NCBI GenBank assembly: GCA_907164885.2
Contig: OU015499.1
Span: forward strand, 151,659,446-151,723,445
Origin: Dolomedes plantarius
Lineage: Eukaryota; Arthropoda; Arachnida; Araneae; Dolomedidae
Direction: 5' to 3'
Length of the DNA: 64,000 nt
A program made the position numbers and the translations under genes. The notes under the pieces were generated by a model. It was not told the origin of the DNA and did no database searches. It was given only the letters and a program-made list of their open reading frames with translations. How positions within the stretch are numbered: position 1 is the stretch's first letter; each line of letters begins with the position of its first letter. Below, in pieces: positions 1 to 9,924 of this stretch.

Positions 1-116
1 GATTGATTCTTTAAGCAAAAATTTTAACATGGAAATAATACTTTTCTTTTTGCGATATTGATTCTTATAAACGGTTGATTCTTATAACCACTAATCACTA
101 TAAGCGGTGGTCACTG
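1..116. mobile_element. Right end of a pogo-like TA-target element (copy A)
   Basis: This is the right terminal part of the element seen whole at 43,140-44,078. On the minus strand it begins CAGTGACCACCGCTTATA and carries several short units of the type ATTCTTATAA(C)GG. The flank is TA at 117-118. The left end lies outside the window. Confidence 0.6.
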
Positions 117-120
117 TATG

Positions 121-124
<4 letters not shown>

Positions 125-172
<48 letters not shown>
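125..172. repeat. (TA)n microsatellite
   Basis: An almost pure TA run of about 24 units abuts the end of the pogo-like element. The copy B counterpart at about 44,089-44,132 differs slightly in length and interruptions. Confidence 0.95.
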
Positions 173-176
<4 letters not shown>

Positions 177-209
177 AATGGGTAGTTCCATAAAAATAAA
201 CCATAACTT

Positions 210-944
210 TTGGATACTTTTAGCCCGGACACTCTGCATATTGTAGATTTAAAATGGCAAAACATGATACATTGGTTAATATTTGAAAAAAATGAATGTT
301 CTAAAAAGTGTAGCTCTGTCTGTTTTGGGCCGATTTTAATAAAACTCGGTATGTACATGTTTCTTGAGCCTTACTTTAATTTAAAAGTAATCTGTCTGAA
401 ATCCAATGTTAAAATTGAATGTAAAAACCATTTGCTCAGAAATATGTGCTCCAAACTTAGAGAAGTAGTTAGAAATAGTAAGTATGGTCATTGTTATATA
501 AGAAAAGAGCTTGGCAGTAAAATTCTCAAAATCAGACAAGCAGTTGTTTGGGCTGTTCGATACAGGAAAAGGCTAACACAAATATCTTCACACGAAATTC
601 TGAAAAGTTTGCGTAACGACATTTTAAATGCCCCTCTACATATGTTTGGGGAACACAAATGATGTTAAGTATATTTTTCTGGGGAAAAAACGCAATTTCG
701 AAATTTCATTTCTGAATTCATAAAATGAGGACTGTTTTGCAGAATAATGGACATTTTTAATCAATTCGCAGACAATGTAAAGAGTCTGTTACTCGATGAG
801 AATAACAGTTCTGATAAAGAACTGAATGCAAGAGTTGCCAAGTACATCGAAAGCAAACGAGCAACGTTTTGCATGAGTCAGTCGTACCAAGCTAGGGGCA
901 AAGCAGCAGTACTGTCTCATAACAGTAAAGCACCAAAGCGATAA
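210..944 (+). pseudogene. Decayed ORF pair, possibly C-terminus of a Mutator/YqaJ-associated protein
   Basis: Two open segments follow each other: 210-662 (150 aa) and 747-944 (65 aa), separated by an 85 bp frame break. The first holds RQAVVWAVRYRKR and the second ESKRATFCMSQSYQARGKAA. From memory of the families these resemble the C-terminal part of Mutator-like transposase-domain proteins that travel with YqaJ-type nucleases in invertebrate genomes; I could not search to confirm. There is no complete domain and no good start context, so I treat it as a relic. Both segments stay open in copy B (44,174-44,626 and 44,711-44,908) with few substitutions, which may only reflect recent duplication. 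Confidence 0.35.
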
Positions 945-1311
945 ACGTTCCTGACTCTCCACGGAAGAAGTCGAGGAACACGAACGAAGTTGTTTGAAAA
1001 AAGGAATGTTGGCAATGAAAGCAGGATAAATAAAAAGTCAATCATTAAAAACACATCTATTATTATTAAATCTAAGGGCAGCTACACATCACAAACAGAA
1101 ACTATTGCCTTTTTTTGCTGTGAACCAAACAAGTTCTGAAAGTTGAAAAAATTGAAAAAGATGATTTTTGGAAAACATTATATAGTGCCAAAAGTTAAAT
1201 CGGGGGTTGTTAAAATAAAAACCATTGCAAATATTTCAAATATAAATAATGATTATGTAAAAGCCCTCGAATTTTTTATAGTACTCAAAATAAGTGACAA
1301 CTGTCCTTCTG

Positions 1312-1461
1312 AAGCTGTTGATATTTCTAATCTTGTTTTACACGATTACGCTTTCACCGCTGATGTACAGAAAATGTTTAGAATGATTCTAGTTCATCCC
1401 GATCAGAGAAAACTGCAAAGAATTGTTTGGAAGGACAGCATTGATACACCAGTTTGTAATA
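1312..1461 (+). pseudogene. Scrap of BEL/Pao reverse transcriptase
   Basis: The open segment 1143-1514 includes YAFTADVQKMFRMILVHPDQ followed by RKLQRIVW. This is the palm block of BEL/Pao reverse transcriptase (F-x-A-D-x-E/Q-K-M-F then HP-x-x-x-x-x-LQRI-W). It matches neither the plus nor the minus BEL element here exactly, so it comes from a third family. The reading is cut at 1462 by a TA-target MITE. No RT catalytic YMDD block follows. Confidence 0.7.
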
Positions 1462-1463
1462 TA

Positions 1464-1650
1464 CAGTTAACTCTCTGTTTAACGACGCTCTACTTAACGA
1501 CGATCTCTATTTAAAGACGATATTTCACAGTCCCAGCCCCTCCGAGGTTATGGGAAAAGTTATCATTTCACAAATTCTGTTTAAGGGCGATCTCTACTTA
1601 AGGACGATTTTCCACGGTCCCTTGAAAGTCGTTAAACAGAGAGCCAACTG
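1464..1650. mobile_element. 187 bp TA-target MITE (pogo/Tigger-like)
   Basis: The terminal inverted repeats are CAGTTAACTCTCTGTTTAAC on the left and, read inward on the minus strand, CAGTTGGCTCTCTGTTTAAC on the right. The element is flanked by TA at 1462-1463 and 1651-1652. It lies directly in the BEL reverse-transcriptase scrap. Copy B has the same element at 45,432-45,618, so insertion preceded the duplication. No coding capacity. Confidence 0.85.
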
Positions 1651-1774
1651 TATTGAACTCCATTTGGGAAGTCAAATTTTCGTAATAAAACGATTTTGGA
1701 TATCGACTCAGCCCAGTTTTTCATATCGCAGTGGATGATTCTACAACCAGCTAGCCTTTAATAGGGAACACCCT

Positions 1775-1923
1775 CCACAAAGATCTAAATATTGAACCCA
1801 TTCGCCTGGCTATAATTAATCTCGCAATTAAATTTTATAATAGTCTTTACTCCGCCTCTAATGAAGAAAATGCCAATCTTCCCGATAGTGACAATAGAGA
1901 ATTTAATCGCAGACCTAGAGCGA
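1775..1923 (+). mobile_element. LINE-A fragment, plus orientation, interrupted by BEL
   Basis: This is the reverse complement of the ORF2 C-terminal region of LINE-A (about 9,965-10,112): it encodes remnants equivalent to the NREFNRRPRA block. It ends at AGCGA (1919-1923), where the minus BEL LTR begins. The downstream half of the LINE is missing in copy A but present in copy B after 50,864. Confidence 0.8.
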
Positions 1924-2982
1924 TGACGAATCTTACGTAGAGTTTCGTATATTTTATATGCTTTATTTCACAATTACAAAATGACACACAACCATACTCT
2001 TACTTTCAGTTCTAAAAACTATATCTGAAAGATGTTGCCAGATCCCAAATCAGTAACTAATGAGAAGTGACGCCACTCATGATGTTACAACATCCTCCCA
2101 CCTTTTGTATTGCATGCAAACTTGCTAAGCAATACAAAATTAAATTAAATCTATATTACGTAAAACTAAGAAAAAAATAATTCTAGCTAAACCATACAAA
2201 AATTAAAGTCACTAAAACTGTCTACAAGTTCAGCCGTTTCACAGATACAATATGTCGACCATAACGAGTTTGTTTTATGGGTTGTGGAATCTCTTCACTA
2301 GTTGCTTCCTCGTGAGTCTTAGAAACAGGTGATTGCGCACTAGGATTATAAGCAGGGACGTAAGCAGCAGTATCAGACGTATCACGAATCTAATCTCAAG
2401 AAAATCTCTGGATATTTCTGTGGAACTCATCTCCAAGGGAAATATTCGCTGCACTGGACGAATGCTTTCTCCATTGGCCACACGTAATTTAGCCACCCGT
2501 TTGATGTTGTCTTTGCCTGGGAATAATTCCAGCATACGGGCTAAAGGCCAGTTCAAACGTTTCGCATTGTCTGATCCAACAAGCACGACATTACTAGGAG
2601 CTAGGTTTTTTCGTTTGAAAGATAACTGTGGGTTTCGTATGAGTTCAACTAATTATTCTTGGAATCGTCGTAGTAGCTGATAACGCAGACTCTGAAGGTA
2701 GCGAATGCGTTTCAGTAGATGTCTTGAGTCAACAATATCCAAGTCCACGGTTTGGTTCCCCTTTATATCCTGAATAAAATCTGAAGTTTTGAGAGCCCTC
2801 AGCTCAGTGGGATCATCAGACACGTATGTGAGTGGTCTTCCGTTGACCACACTTTCGCACTCGCATAACAAAGTGATCATTTCTTCGTATGTAACAGAAG
2901 CACAGCCTAAGCTCTTTAATGGCTGTTTGACAGTACGAATCATTCTGTCCCACTAACCTCCGTACCATGGTGCGGCAGGTGG
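1924..2982 (-). mobile_element. Minus-strand BEL/Pao element, truncated to 3' LTR and integrase C-terminus
   Basis: The 3' LTR is 1924-2092 (169 bp; minus strand TG...CA). Inside it the minus strand encodes the DUF5641-type integrase C-terminus (about 2,330-2,700, with RLNWPLARMLELFPGKDN) and the end of the integrase core (to 2,943, with ESVVNGRPLTYVSDDPTELR). Identity to copy B stops after 2982, where 57 bp of unrelated AT-rich sequence leads into the plus BEL element. The rest of the element, present in copy B to 50,863, is deleted here. Confidence 0.85.
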
Positions 2983-3039
2983 TGTGATTTTTGCATTGTG
3001 TGAATTGCTTTCGCAATAATCATTTTGTTAATAATTGTT
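2983..3039. other. Deletion-junction filler
   Basis: About 57 bp of AT-rich sequence joins the truncated minus BEL element to the truncated plus BEL element. It matches neither element nor the B-copy sequence at this position. I infer it is filler from the rearrangement that removed more than 5 kb in copy A. Confidence 0.5.
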
Positions 3040-3044
3040 TAATT

Positions 3045-5655
3045 TAGGCACGGTGCCGACAGTGTTCTAAGAAGCACCATAGTCTTCTTCATAACAGTAC
3101 AAAAAATCAAAATTCAGATGATAAACAAATTACGTGTGATGTTACAAATGAAACAACTTGTCTTGCTAATAGCAGTTCTTCTACAAAAACTTTAGTAAGC
3201 ACTGCTCTAATGCAAATCCGATCAAATGAAGGTCAATGGATAAATTGTCGTGCATTAATAGACAGTGCCTCTCAGAGATGCCTCATTTCAAATGTCTTAA
3301 TAAAACGCTAAAATCTGCCTACTACAAAAACTACTCATAAAATTAGAGGCATCAACAATAACATTGCAGAGACTTCACTTAAAGAAGTCAAGGTAAAGAC
3401 GAAACCTCATTTTAATTAAGAACAATTTGAAATAGACGCCTTAGTCGTCGAGAAAATCACTATGAATCTACCGAACTTTTATTTATCTCAAACCATGTGG
3501 CCTCATTTAGAAGACTTAAATTTGGCAGATCCACAATTCAATATCACCAAGTCTATTGATGTCCTTATTGGTGCGGATTTGTACATTAGTCTAATTTCGG
3601 GAGAAACAATAATCGGCCCTAAAGGGACTCCAAGTGCAATAAATTCTAGATTGGGGTGGCTCCTTTCGGGTCCCATTTATTCTGAAAATGCGCAGTCATT
3701 TGTCGTTAATTGCCATGCTGTTATAGACTCTGAACTCAACTCATCGCTTCAAAAATTCTGGCTAGTGGAGTCCGTTCCAGAGTCGTTTACCAAAGATTCT
3801 TGTGAGGACACTTACGTGAAAAATGTCAGTCGCGACTCCTCTGGGCGATACATCGTGGACTTACCGTTTACATATGAACCCACACTAAATGAAACAAAAT
3901 TTCAAGCCTTAAAGAGATTCCTTTTTTTGGAATCTAAATTTCACAAAGATTTCAATTACAAAAGACAATATGCAGAGTTTATGAGCGAATATCTCTCATT
4001 AAATCATATGGAACTGGTTCCCGCTTCAGAGGAATATACATGCAAATATTATCTTCCTCATTTCGGAGTTTTGAGAGAGGATAGTACAACTACAAAACTA
4101 CGAGTGGTTTTTGATGCCTCTTCAAAGGACTCAAAAGGCCGTTCTCTCAACGATTTCCTCGAGATTGGTCCAAAACTTCTTCCAAGACTATTCAATATTT
4201 TAATACAATTTCGGTCCTTTAAAGTGGGCTTCTCAGCCGATATTGAGAAAATGTTTTGGCAAATTTTAGTAAATCCAAAGCACACAGACTACCAACGTAT
4301 TTTGTGGCGATTCGAAGAATCACAGCCTATTTCTACATATAGGTTACTAACCGTAACTTATGGAACTGTCTCAGCGCATTTCCTCGCTATTAGAACCTTG
4401 CGGTAATTGGCTGAAGACAACAAAAATCAATTCCCTGAAGTCTTCAAGGTGATAACTGTAAACTTCTTTATGGATGATCTCCTTTGTGGTGTCCAGTACC
4501 TAGAAGATGCCAGGAGTATCAACTCTAACTTAAATGAAGTCATGGAGAGTGGTGGATTTTCCCTAAGGAAATGGTCTTCAAATATGCCAGATGCCATTTC
4601 AGCCCTACCCAAAGAAAAGCGATACAACAATTCAGATATCGAAATTCAAGAAGACGATACGGTGAAGTTATTGGGTTTAGTCTGGATTACGGCCAGTGAC
4701 GTGTTCCAGCTTAAAATCACCCAGCTGCCCAATGTCCACACAAAACGAGAACTGTTGTCTGTTGTGGCACGTATATTCGATCCTTTGGGAATTTTATCTC
4801 CTACTACAATTCTCTTAAAAATAATGATGCAAGATCGTTGGAGGGAAAAATGTGGTTGGGATGACCAGAACCCAAGCCAACTTCTGCATTCATGGCGTGA
4901 ATTTCACTGTCAAATCGAAATCTTGAAGGATGTTAAAATACCCAGATTCATGAACACAGTCCACAATACAGATCAACTGATTCAACTGCATGGTTTCTGC
5001 GAAGGTTCGGGTAAGGCCTATGCTGCTGTAATATATTTTAAAGTAATTTCAGACATTGGTGAAATCTCAGTCAGCTTTGTCGCTGCAAAGACTAGAGTAA
5101 ATCCCATCAAACCAATAACGTTGCCACGAATCGAGCTCTGTTCAGCTCTTCTACTTGCTCAATTGTGCTGTGCAGTCTTGGAATCTCTACCCATCACAGT
5201 TCATGACATCTATCTCTGGACAGATTCTCAAATTGCTTTGAGCTAGATTTATGCTCCTCCTTCAAAGGGAAACCAGTTTGCTTTAAATCGTGCGAACAAA
5301 ATTAAGTCTTGTTCCAGAGGCTAAGTGGCATCATATTTCTGGAACTATGAACCCCGCGGACTGTGCATCAAGAGGCATCCTACCTGCACAACTGCTAACA
5401 CATAAACTTTGGTGGAGTGGTCTCTCTTGGCTGAAGGAGCCTCAAACCATTACACATTTTGTGATAGAACCCACTCCTCCAAATAATTATACCGAATCAG
5501 AAAGCGCCATTCAAGTGACAAATGTCACCAATATTCCTGAATTTTTACTGAAGTTTTCATCCTTTATGAAACTATCCAGAGTTATGGCATGGTGTAAGCG
5601 ATTCATAAAGAATTCAAACCCTTCTAATGACAAAATCTCAGGATGTCTAACGTGA
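3045..5655 (+). pseudogene. BEL/Pao pol: zinc knuckle, protease, reverse transcriptase, RNase H
   Basis: Order of blocks: CRQC knuckle remnant (3,047), aspartic protease with ALIDSASQRC (about 3,253), the linker open from 3,462, RT fingers with YYLPHFGVL and TTKLRVVFDAS (about 4,035-4,115), palm FSADIEKMFWQILV (about 4,230), catalytic NFFMDDLLCG (about 4,460) and RNase H with WTDSQIALS (about 5,220). Breaks: a stop at about 3,310, a stop before 3,462, a Gln-to-stop change at 4404-4406 (copy B keeps Gln), a stop at 5244-5246 shared with copy B, then a frame change and another stop at 5653-5655. The first RNase H aspartate context reads FCEGSG where BEL elements normally have CDAS, so RNase H would also be impaired. 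It is an inactive copy, but the RT core motifs remain readable. Confidence 0.9.
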
Positions 5656-5712
5656 AAGGAGATTTCACAATATATTAATAATATTGTAAAAATCATCCAA
5701 CATCATGAATAT

Positions 5713-7184
5713 TTGAAAGAAGTAAATCTTCACAAACAGAACAAACCATTGCCCACAAATCATAAATTTCTATCCCTAAACGTTTTTCTTGATGCTGATG
5801 GTATAATTCGTGTTGGTGGGCGCCTCTCATGGCATCAATCCTTGACATTTGATCATAAGCACCCCATGCTATTGCCAAAACACCATGCTTTCACGAGAAT
5901 GCTCATTAGGCATTTTCACGAGAAAAATTTGCATGCGGGTGCGCATTTAGTGCTCTCATTACTCCGACAAAAATATTGGTTTGTGAGTGGAAGGTCTACT
6001 GTTCGCCTCAAAATCAACAAATGCCTTACATGCAAAAAACTTAAGGCAAGGTCATGCCAACAACTAATGGGAAACTTGCCTGTTGACAGAATTACCCAAG
6101 TACGGCCTTTCTCAAAGGTGGGCATCGATTTTGCTGAACCCTTCTTAACCAGGCCAAACGCCGCTAGGAGTAAACTGAGAATCAAATCATACATTAGTGT
6201 TTTCATTTGCATGCAGTGGTGCACTCAGGAGTTTTTCTTGGGGGGGGGGCGAGATGAATGGATAAAAATATTTATAATGCATGGGGGGGGGCGAGATGAA
6301 CGAATAAAAATATTTATAATGCGAAATCAATATTTCTACTTCTTTGGGGGGGCAGGGCCCCCTGAGTGCGCCACTGTTTGCATGTGTACGAAAGCAGTAC
6401 ACATTGAAGTGGTGACTGATCTATCTTCCCATGCTCTTCTTGCTGCTCTACGACGATTCATTGGACGTCGTGGCCTTCCTACTGATATCTACTCAGATAA
6501 CGGAAGGAATTTTGTGGGTGTCTCCAAATATTTGAAGGAGCTCTTTGCAATTCTTCGACAGAGAGAAATCCAGGATTTCATTTCTAGTAATTCTATTACT
6601 TTGTATTATATCCCTCCCTATTCCCCTCATTTTGGTGGCATATGGGAAGCGGCAGTAAAACTGACTAAAAATCATATACTGAAAGTGACTAAATCCAGGA
6701 TTCTCACCTTTGAGGAATTGTATACACTCATGTGCCAGATAGAGTATAATGTATAAATTCAAGGCCTCTAACACCACTCTCTGCTGATCCATCAGATATC
6801 CGGGCTTTAACTCCTGGACATTTCATTGTCGGTGCCCCCCTATTAGAGATTCCAGATTCATCGGAGTCTACAAATCTTAACTTCAGTGCCAGGTGGAGTT
6901 TAATTCAAAAACAGAGGCAGCAGTTCTGGGAAAGATGGTCCCGAGACTATCTGCATTATCTAAAACAACGACCAAAGTGGACAGTACTCCTACCAAATCT
7001 ACAAGTTGTAGACTTAGTCATAGTACACAATAGTTCCTGTCCTCCAATGCTATGGAGACTAGGCCAAATTACCAAGACTCACCCCGGTTCAGACAATCTC
7101 ATTAGAGTGGTTTCCATCCGAACTCAAAACGGGGAAATTAAACGTCCCATTTCCAAGGTGACACTACTAAATTCTGACAATTAA
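5713..7184 (+). pseudogene. BEL/Pao integrase with MITE inside, plus DUF5641 C-terminus
   Basis: The H2C2 zinc-binding domain is at about 5,900-6,050 (HFHEKNLHAGAH and CLTCKK). The DDE core follows: GIDFAEPF (about 6,122), YSDNGRNF (about 6,490) and GGIWEAAVKL (about 6,632), so all three catalytic acids are present. Between the first and second acids a 163 bp hAT MITE plus its 8 bp target duplication adds 171 bp, exactly 57 codons, and the frame stays open from 5713 to 6756. After a stop at 6754-6756 the frame shifts and the DUF5641-type tail (INSRPLTPLS to PISKVTLLNSDN) runs open to a stop at 7182-7184. In copy B the same MITE has lost bases and breaks the frame. Confidence 0.9.
6214..6376. 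mobile_element. 163 bp hAT-type MITE inside integrase (copy A)
   Basis: Ends are CAGTGGTGCACTCAGG and, on the minus strand from the right, CAGTGGCGCACTCAGG. An exact 8 bp target duplication TTTGCATG lies at 6206-6213 and 6377-6384. The interior holds two G-rich GCGAGATGAA(T/C)G-ATAAAAATATTTATAATGC units. The hAT assignment rests on the 8 bp duplication and CAG/CTG ends. Confidence 0.93.
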
Positions 7185-7205
7185 ACTTTCCTGGGGGGCG
7201 GTGAA

Positions 7206-8047
7206 TGTTTAGAAGTGCTTCACCTATCTGCCAAAAGATGGCAGCACATGTAAAATCGTTTTGTTTGTTTGTTTTAATTTTTTTTTAGAATTAATAGCTT
7301 AAAGATTAATATTTAAATTGGTAAATTACTTTCTAGATTTTTAATAATTTTTGGAATAATTTATTTATACATTTATTGATTTAAAACCTAGTAGAACTTT
7401 TATTATTTATTCTCTTCATTGTGAAAAAAGAGCGATGCATGCTGGGTAATTTTGAATGCAGTTTGATTTTGAGTTGTTCTATGCTTATACTGGAATTTTC
7501 TCTTAAAAAACGCAGTTGCTATTTATTCTATGTTATCTATTCATTCATGTTTTGAGAAATTCCAAATAGGAATTTCTCAAACCATGAATTCTGGAATATT
7601 GGTGACATTTGTCACTTGAATGGCGCTTTCTGATTCGGTATAATTATTTGGAGGAGTGGGTTCTATCACAAAATGTTTATGATACATGTTTTGAGAAATT
7701 CCAAATGTTTATTTAAAAATCGGAACATCCAGGTTAACTGCTAAAATCACATTATTGCATTTTATTCTAAAACGTATTTATAGCAAATAACAAATGGATT
7801 TCCTAATATTCAACCACACCATTTTTAGTAAGTAAATTCTGCTTATTATAGAAAAATAAATTCCCATGGCATCGCAGTTATATTATTATAAATTTCATTA
7901 ACAAAATAAATATGTTTTAACTAATAGAAAAGTTTTGTGTATTGTTCTTTTCTCTATTCTTTATGTCAGTTATCTATTTTTCTCTATTCTCAAATATTGT
8001 TCTTTTTATCTTATTTTTCTCTATTAAATATTCTTAATGATCGTTCA
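7206..8047 (+). repeat. 3' LTR of the plus BEL element (copy A)
   Basis: It begins TGTTTAGAAGTGCTTCACC right after the G-rich polypurine tract and ends GATCGTTCA, followed by the target duplication CACGG. Length 842 bp. It contains an embedded 90 bp antisense piece of this element's own pol (7587-7676) set between direct and inverted 18-21 bp repeats. Confidence 0.88.
7587..7676 (-). repeat. Antisense pol fragment embedded in the LTR
   Basis: These 90 bases are the reverse complement of pol positions about 5454-5543 (segment encoding the region around EPTPPNNYTESE), with almost no mismatch. A 21 bp unit beginning CATGTTTTGAGAAATTCC occurs directly before (7546-7566) and after (7685-7705), and an inverted copy lies at 7569-7586. 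Copy B has the same arrangement (55,521-55,610). Confidence 0.9.
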
Positions 8048-8315
8048 CACGGTATGATGTCATATCGCTGAAAACTTCCTGAAAGTCCTTTGTAAACCTA
8101 TTTTTAATCCCAGGCAACTACGCTCTGCCGAATGCATACCAAAAACAAAGACGGGGATTCAGGTTTCAAGATACTCATGAAAGCAATGACGTCAACGAAA
8201 CCGCTATACGTGTTTGTTGTTTTATCGTCCACCCATTAGCAAGTAGTACCACCAGAGACGCCTTTAATTCATCCTAAAGCTCTATTACCGTCAAAGTCAT
8301 CTGTCCAGAAACCAT
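8048..8315. repeat. Dispersed TGACGTCA-containing repeat, partial unit
   Basis: This stretch shares an ordered set of phrases with 15,375-16,010: CTGAAAG/CATGAAAG-TCCTT, a GCATACCAAAAAC / GCATCCCAAAAAC block, a TTTCAAG block, ATGACGTCAACGAAACCGC / ATGACATCAGCGAAACCGC, then TTATCGTTTTTTTGG-like sequence. It is non-coding. The plus BEL element inserted into it. The left half of the split unit is visible in copy B before 51,903. Confidence 0.6.
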
Positions 8316-8798
8316 ACATGGACATGGACATGGGACAAAAATTTTCGTGAGGTTCCAAATAGGGCTAAGAAAGCTCTTTACCATCGGTATGGATATGGGA
8401 AGCACTGAAGATTTTCACGCATGGTCCAAGAAAGAATGGATCAAGATAGAAAAAATAAATTAAAAAAAAATTTTAAAAATAAAGTTAAGTTACAAAATAG
8501 ATTAAAGAAGTTAGAAAAATAAAAATAAAAACATTAGAATTTAGTAACTTAAAATTAACACAAAATTAAATCACAAGACTTGTCAAAATAAAAAATTCCA
8601 ATAAAAGATAAAATAAAAATAAAAATATAAAGATTAAACTCTAAAAAGTCGAAGACGAGCCACAGAGGACCGCGAGCAGCAAAGATATTAAACGCTGGGA
8701 TCAAACCAGAATGGGAAAGAACTATCCAGCAACTCGTGCTTGAAACAGGCCGAAAAAGGACGCAAGATGATGAATTTCTATTACAGAGGTTAAAAAAA

Positions 8799-9623
8799 AA
8801 AAATTAGATGAGAGCCCCGGCCTGCTAAAAGCTGGCATCGCTCTTAGAAACTAAAGACAAACGGACCCCAGTCCGAACCGTGGAACAACAAAAGACAAGA
8901 CCACTAAACCTGTAGTGACAACAAAGGCGTGCGGCCGGCTCGACCGCAACAAACAGAAAAGATGAAGCACTGTAAAGGAGAACCACGGTGAATAACAATT
9001 ACTTGAAGGGAGTTACAAAAGTTACGATGACAAAAATTAGAACACGTTAGAATGATGATGGTCAAAAACATAACAAACCACAAAATAAGAGCAGCACACC
9101 AAAAAAGACGAAACCAAAGAAATGTTCAAAATAAGAGAGACCCCTGTCTTGCTCAACAAAACCATAAAAACCAAAGAGAGTCAGAAGACTCCAAACGTCC
9201 AACACTCCAAGGAGAACGAAAAAGATAAAAACCAAGGAGAGCCATTGACGGCTCAAATGTACGGGAACAGTACAAAAATCAGAAAATAAAGCAGAACTGA
9301 TGCAATGAAGAGGGCGGATGAGAACAGCTGTTAATATTGAAATATTTCATCTTCCAAAAGGTTAAGCTGATGAATGAAAACGGAAATGTTCTGACGGGTG
9401 ACGGGGTTAAGAAACAGACGGGAAGGATGAATTTCTGAAAGATTATGAGGCAATAAGTTACGGCGGAGGTCATTAAAGTACGGGCAATGGTAAACATAAT
9501 GAATGGGATCGGCACAGGCCTCACCACACTTGCCATGACCGGTTTATAACCGGTCATGGCAAGTTTCCGTCCTACTATCACCGTTTTCTCAATAAATATC
9601 CAGTCTGTGTTTGTGGTGAAGCC
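8799..9623 (-). mobile_element. LINE-C: 5'-truncated, 5'-inverted LINE inserted in LINE-A
   Basis: A roughly 825 bp block is flanked by direct repeats TATTACAGAGGTTAAAAAAA (8,779 onward and 9,624-9,643). The plus-strand LINE-A at 51.2 kb lacks the block, which confirms insertion. The minus strand from about 9,545 encodes an ORF2 C-terminus with a Cys/His motif (CGEACADPIHYVYHCPYF) ending in a stop near 9,335, then a 3' UTR. The last about 85 bp (9,540-9,623) read the other way and encode the upstream neighbour of that motif (GHGKFPSYYHRFLNKYP, then CVCGEA). A 17 bp-arm palindrome at 9,528-9,564 marks the switch. Confidence 0.8.
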
Positions 9624-9924
9624 TATTACAGAGGTTAAAAAAAGTTCAAGCTTAACTACTGGTCGAGAGCAAAATGTGTCCCGAAACCTGATTGGTTGAC
9701 GAAACAGGATCCAGGAGCTTAGCAAAAGGTATTATCAGGGAGGACAGCTCACAAATTGACCATGAGGATTCGCAGAGGCATATTACACCAACGAGACGAC
9801 ACACTTCCTTTTTCAAAAAAGCGTAAGAGGATGAGACTGCATATAATTAGGAAAAAAGGGGGGGTGAAAACTAAGCGGTCCAGAATGAATTTAAGGAAAA
9901 CGGAATTACATAAAAAAAAATTAA

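Larger units (their letters stand above)
3040..8047 (+). mobile_element. Plus-strand BEL/Pao retrotransposon, 5'-deleted (copy A)
   Basis: It runs from a zinc-knuckle remnant (CRQCSKKHH, about 3,047) through protease, reverse transcriptase, RNase H and integrase to a polypurine tract (about 7,191-7,205) and a 3' LTR at 7206-8047. The 5' LTR, primer site and most of gag are absent. The LTR ends TTCA and is followed by CACGG (8048-8052), which is the same 5 bp that precedes the 5' LTR in copy B (51,903-51,907); a 5 bp target duplication is typical of BEL/Pao. The frame has several stops and shifts, so this copy cannot make a full Pol. Confidence 0.92.

Noticed and set aside
98..358. ORF with a long run of alternating Tyr-Ile residues (also near 44,053-44,322)
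   Set aside because: It is the translated (TA)n microsatellite plus the antisense of another frame.
9062..9256. Hydrophobic 64-codon minus ORF (repeated at 56,998-57,192)
   Set aside because: It lies in the 3' UTR of the LINE-C insertion and owes its Leu/Phe content to A/G-rich plus-strand composition; identity between copies reflects the duplication.
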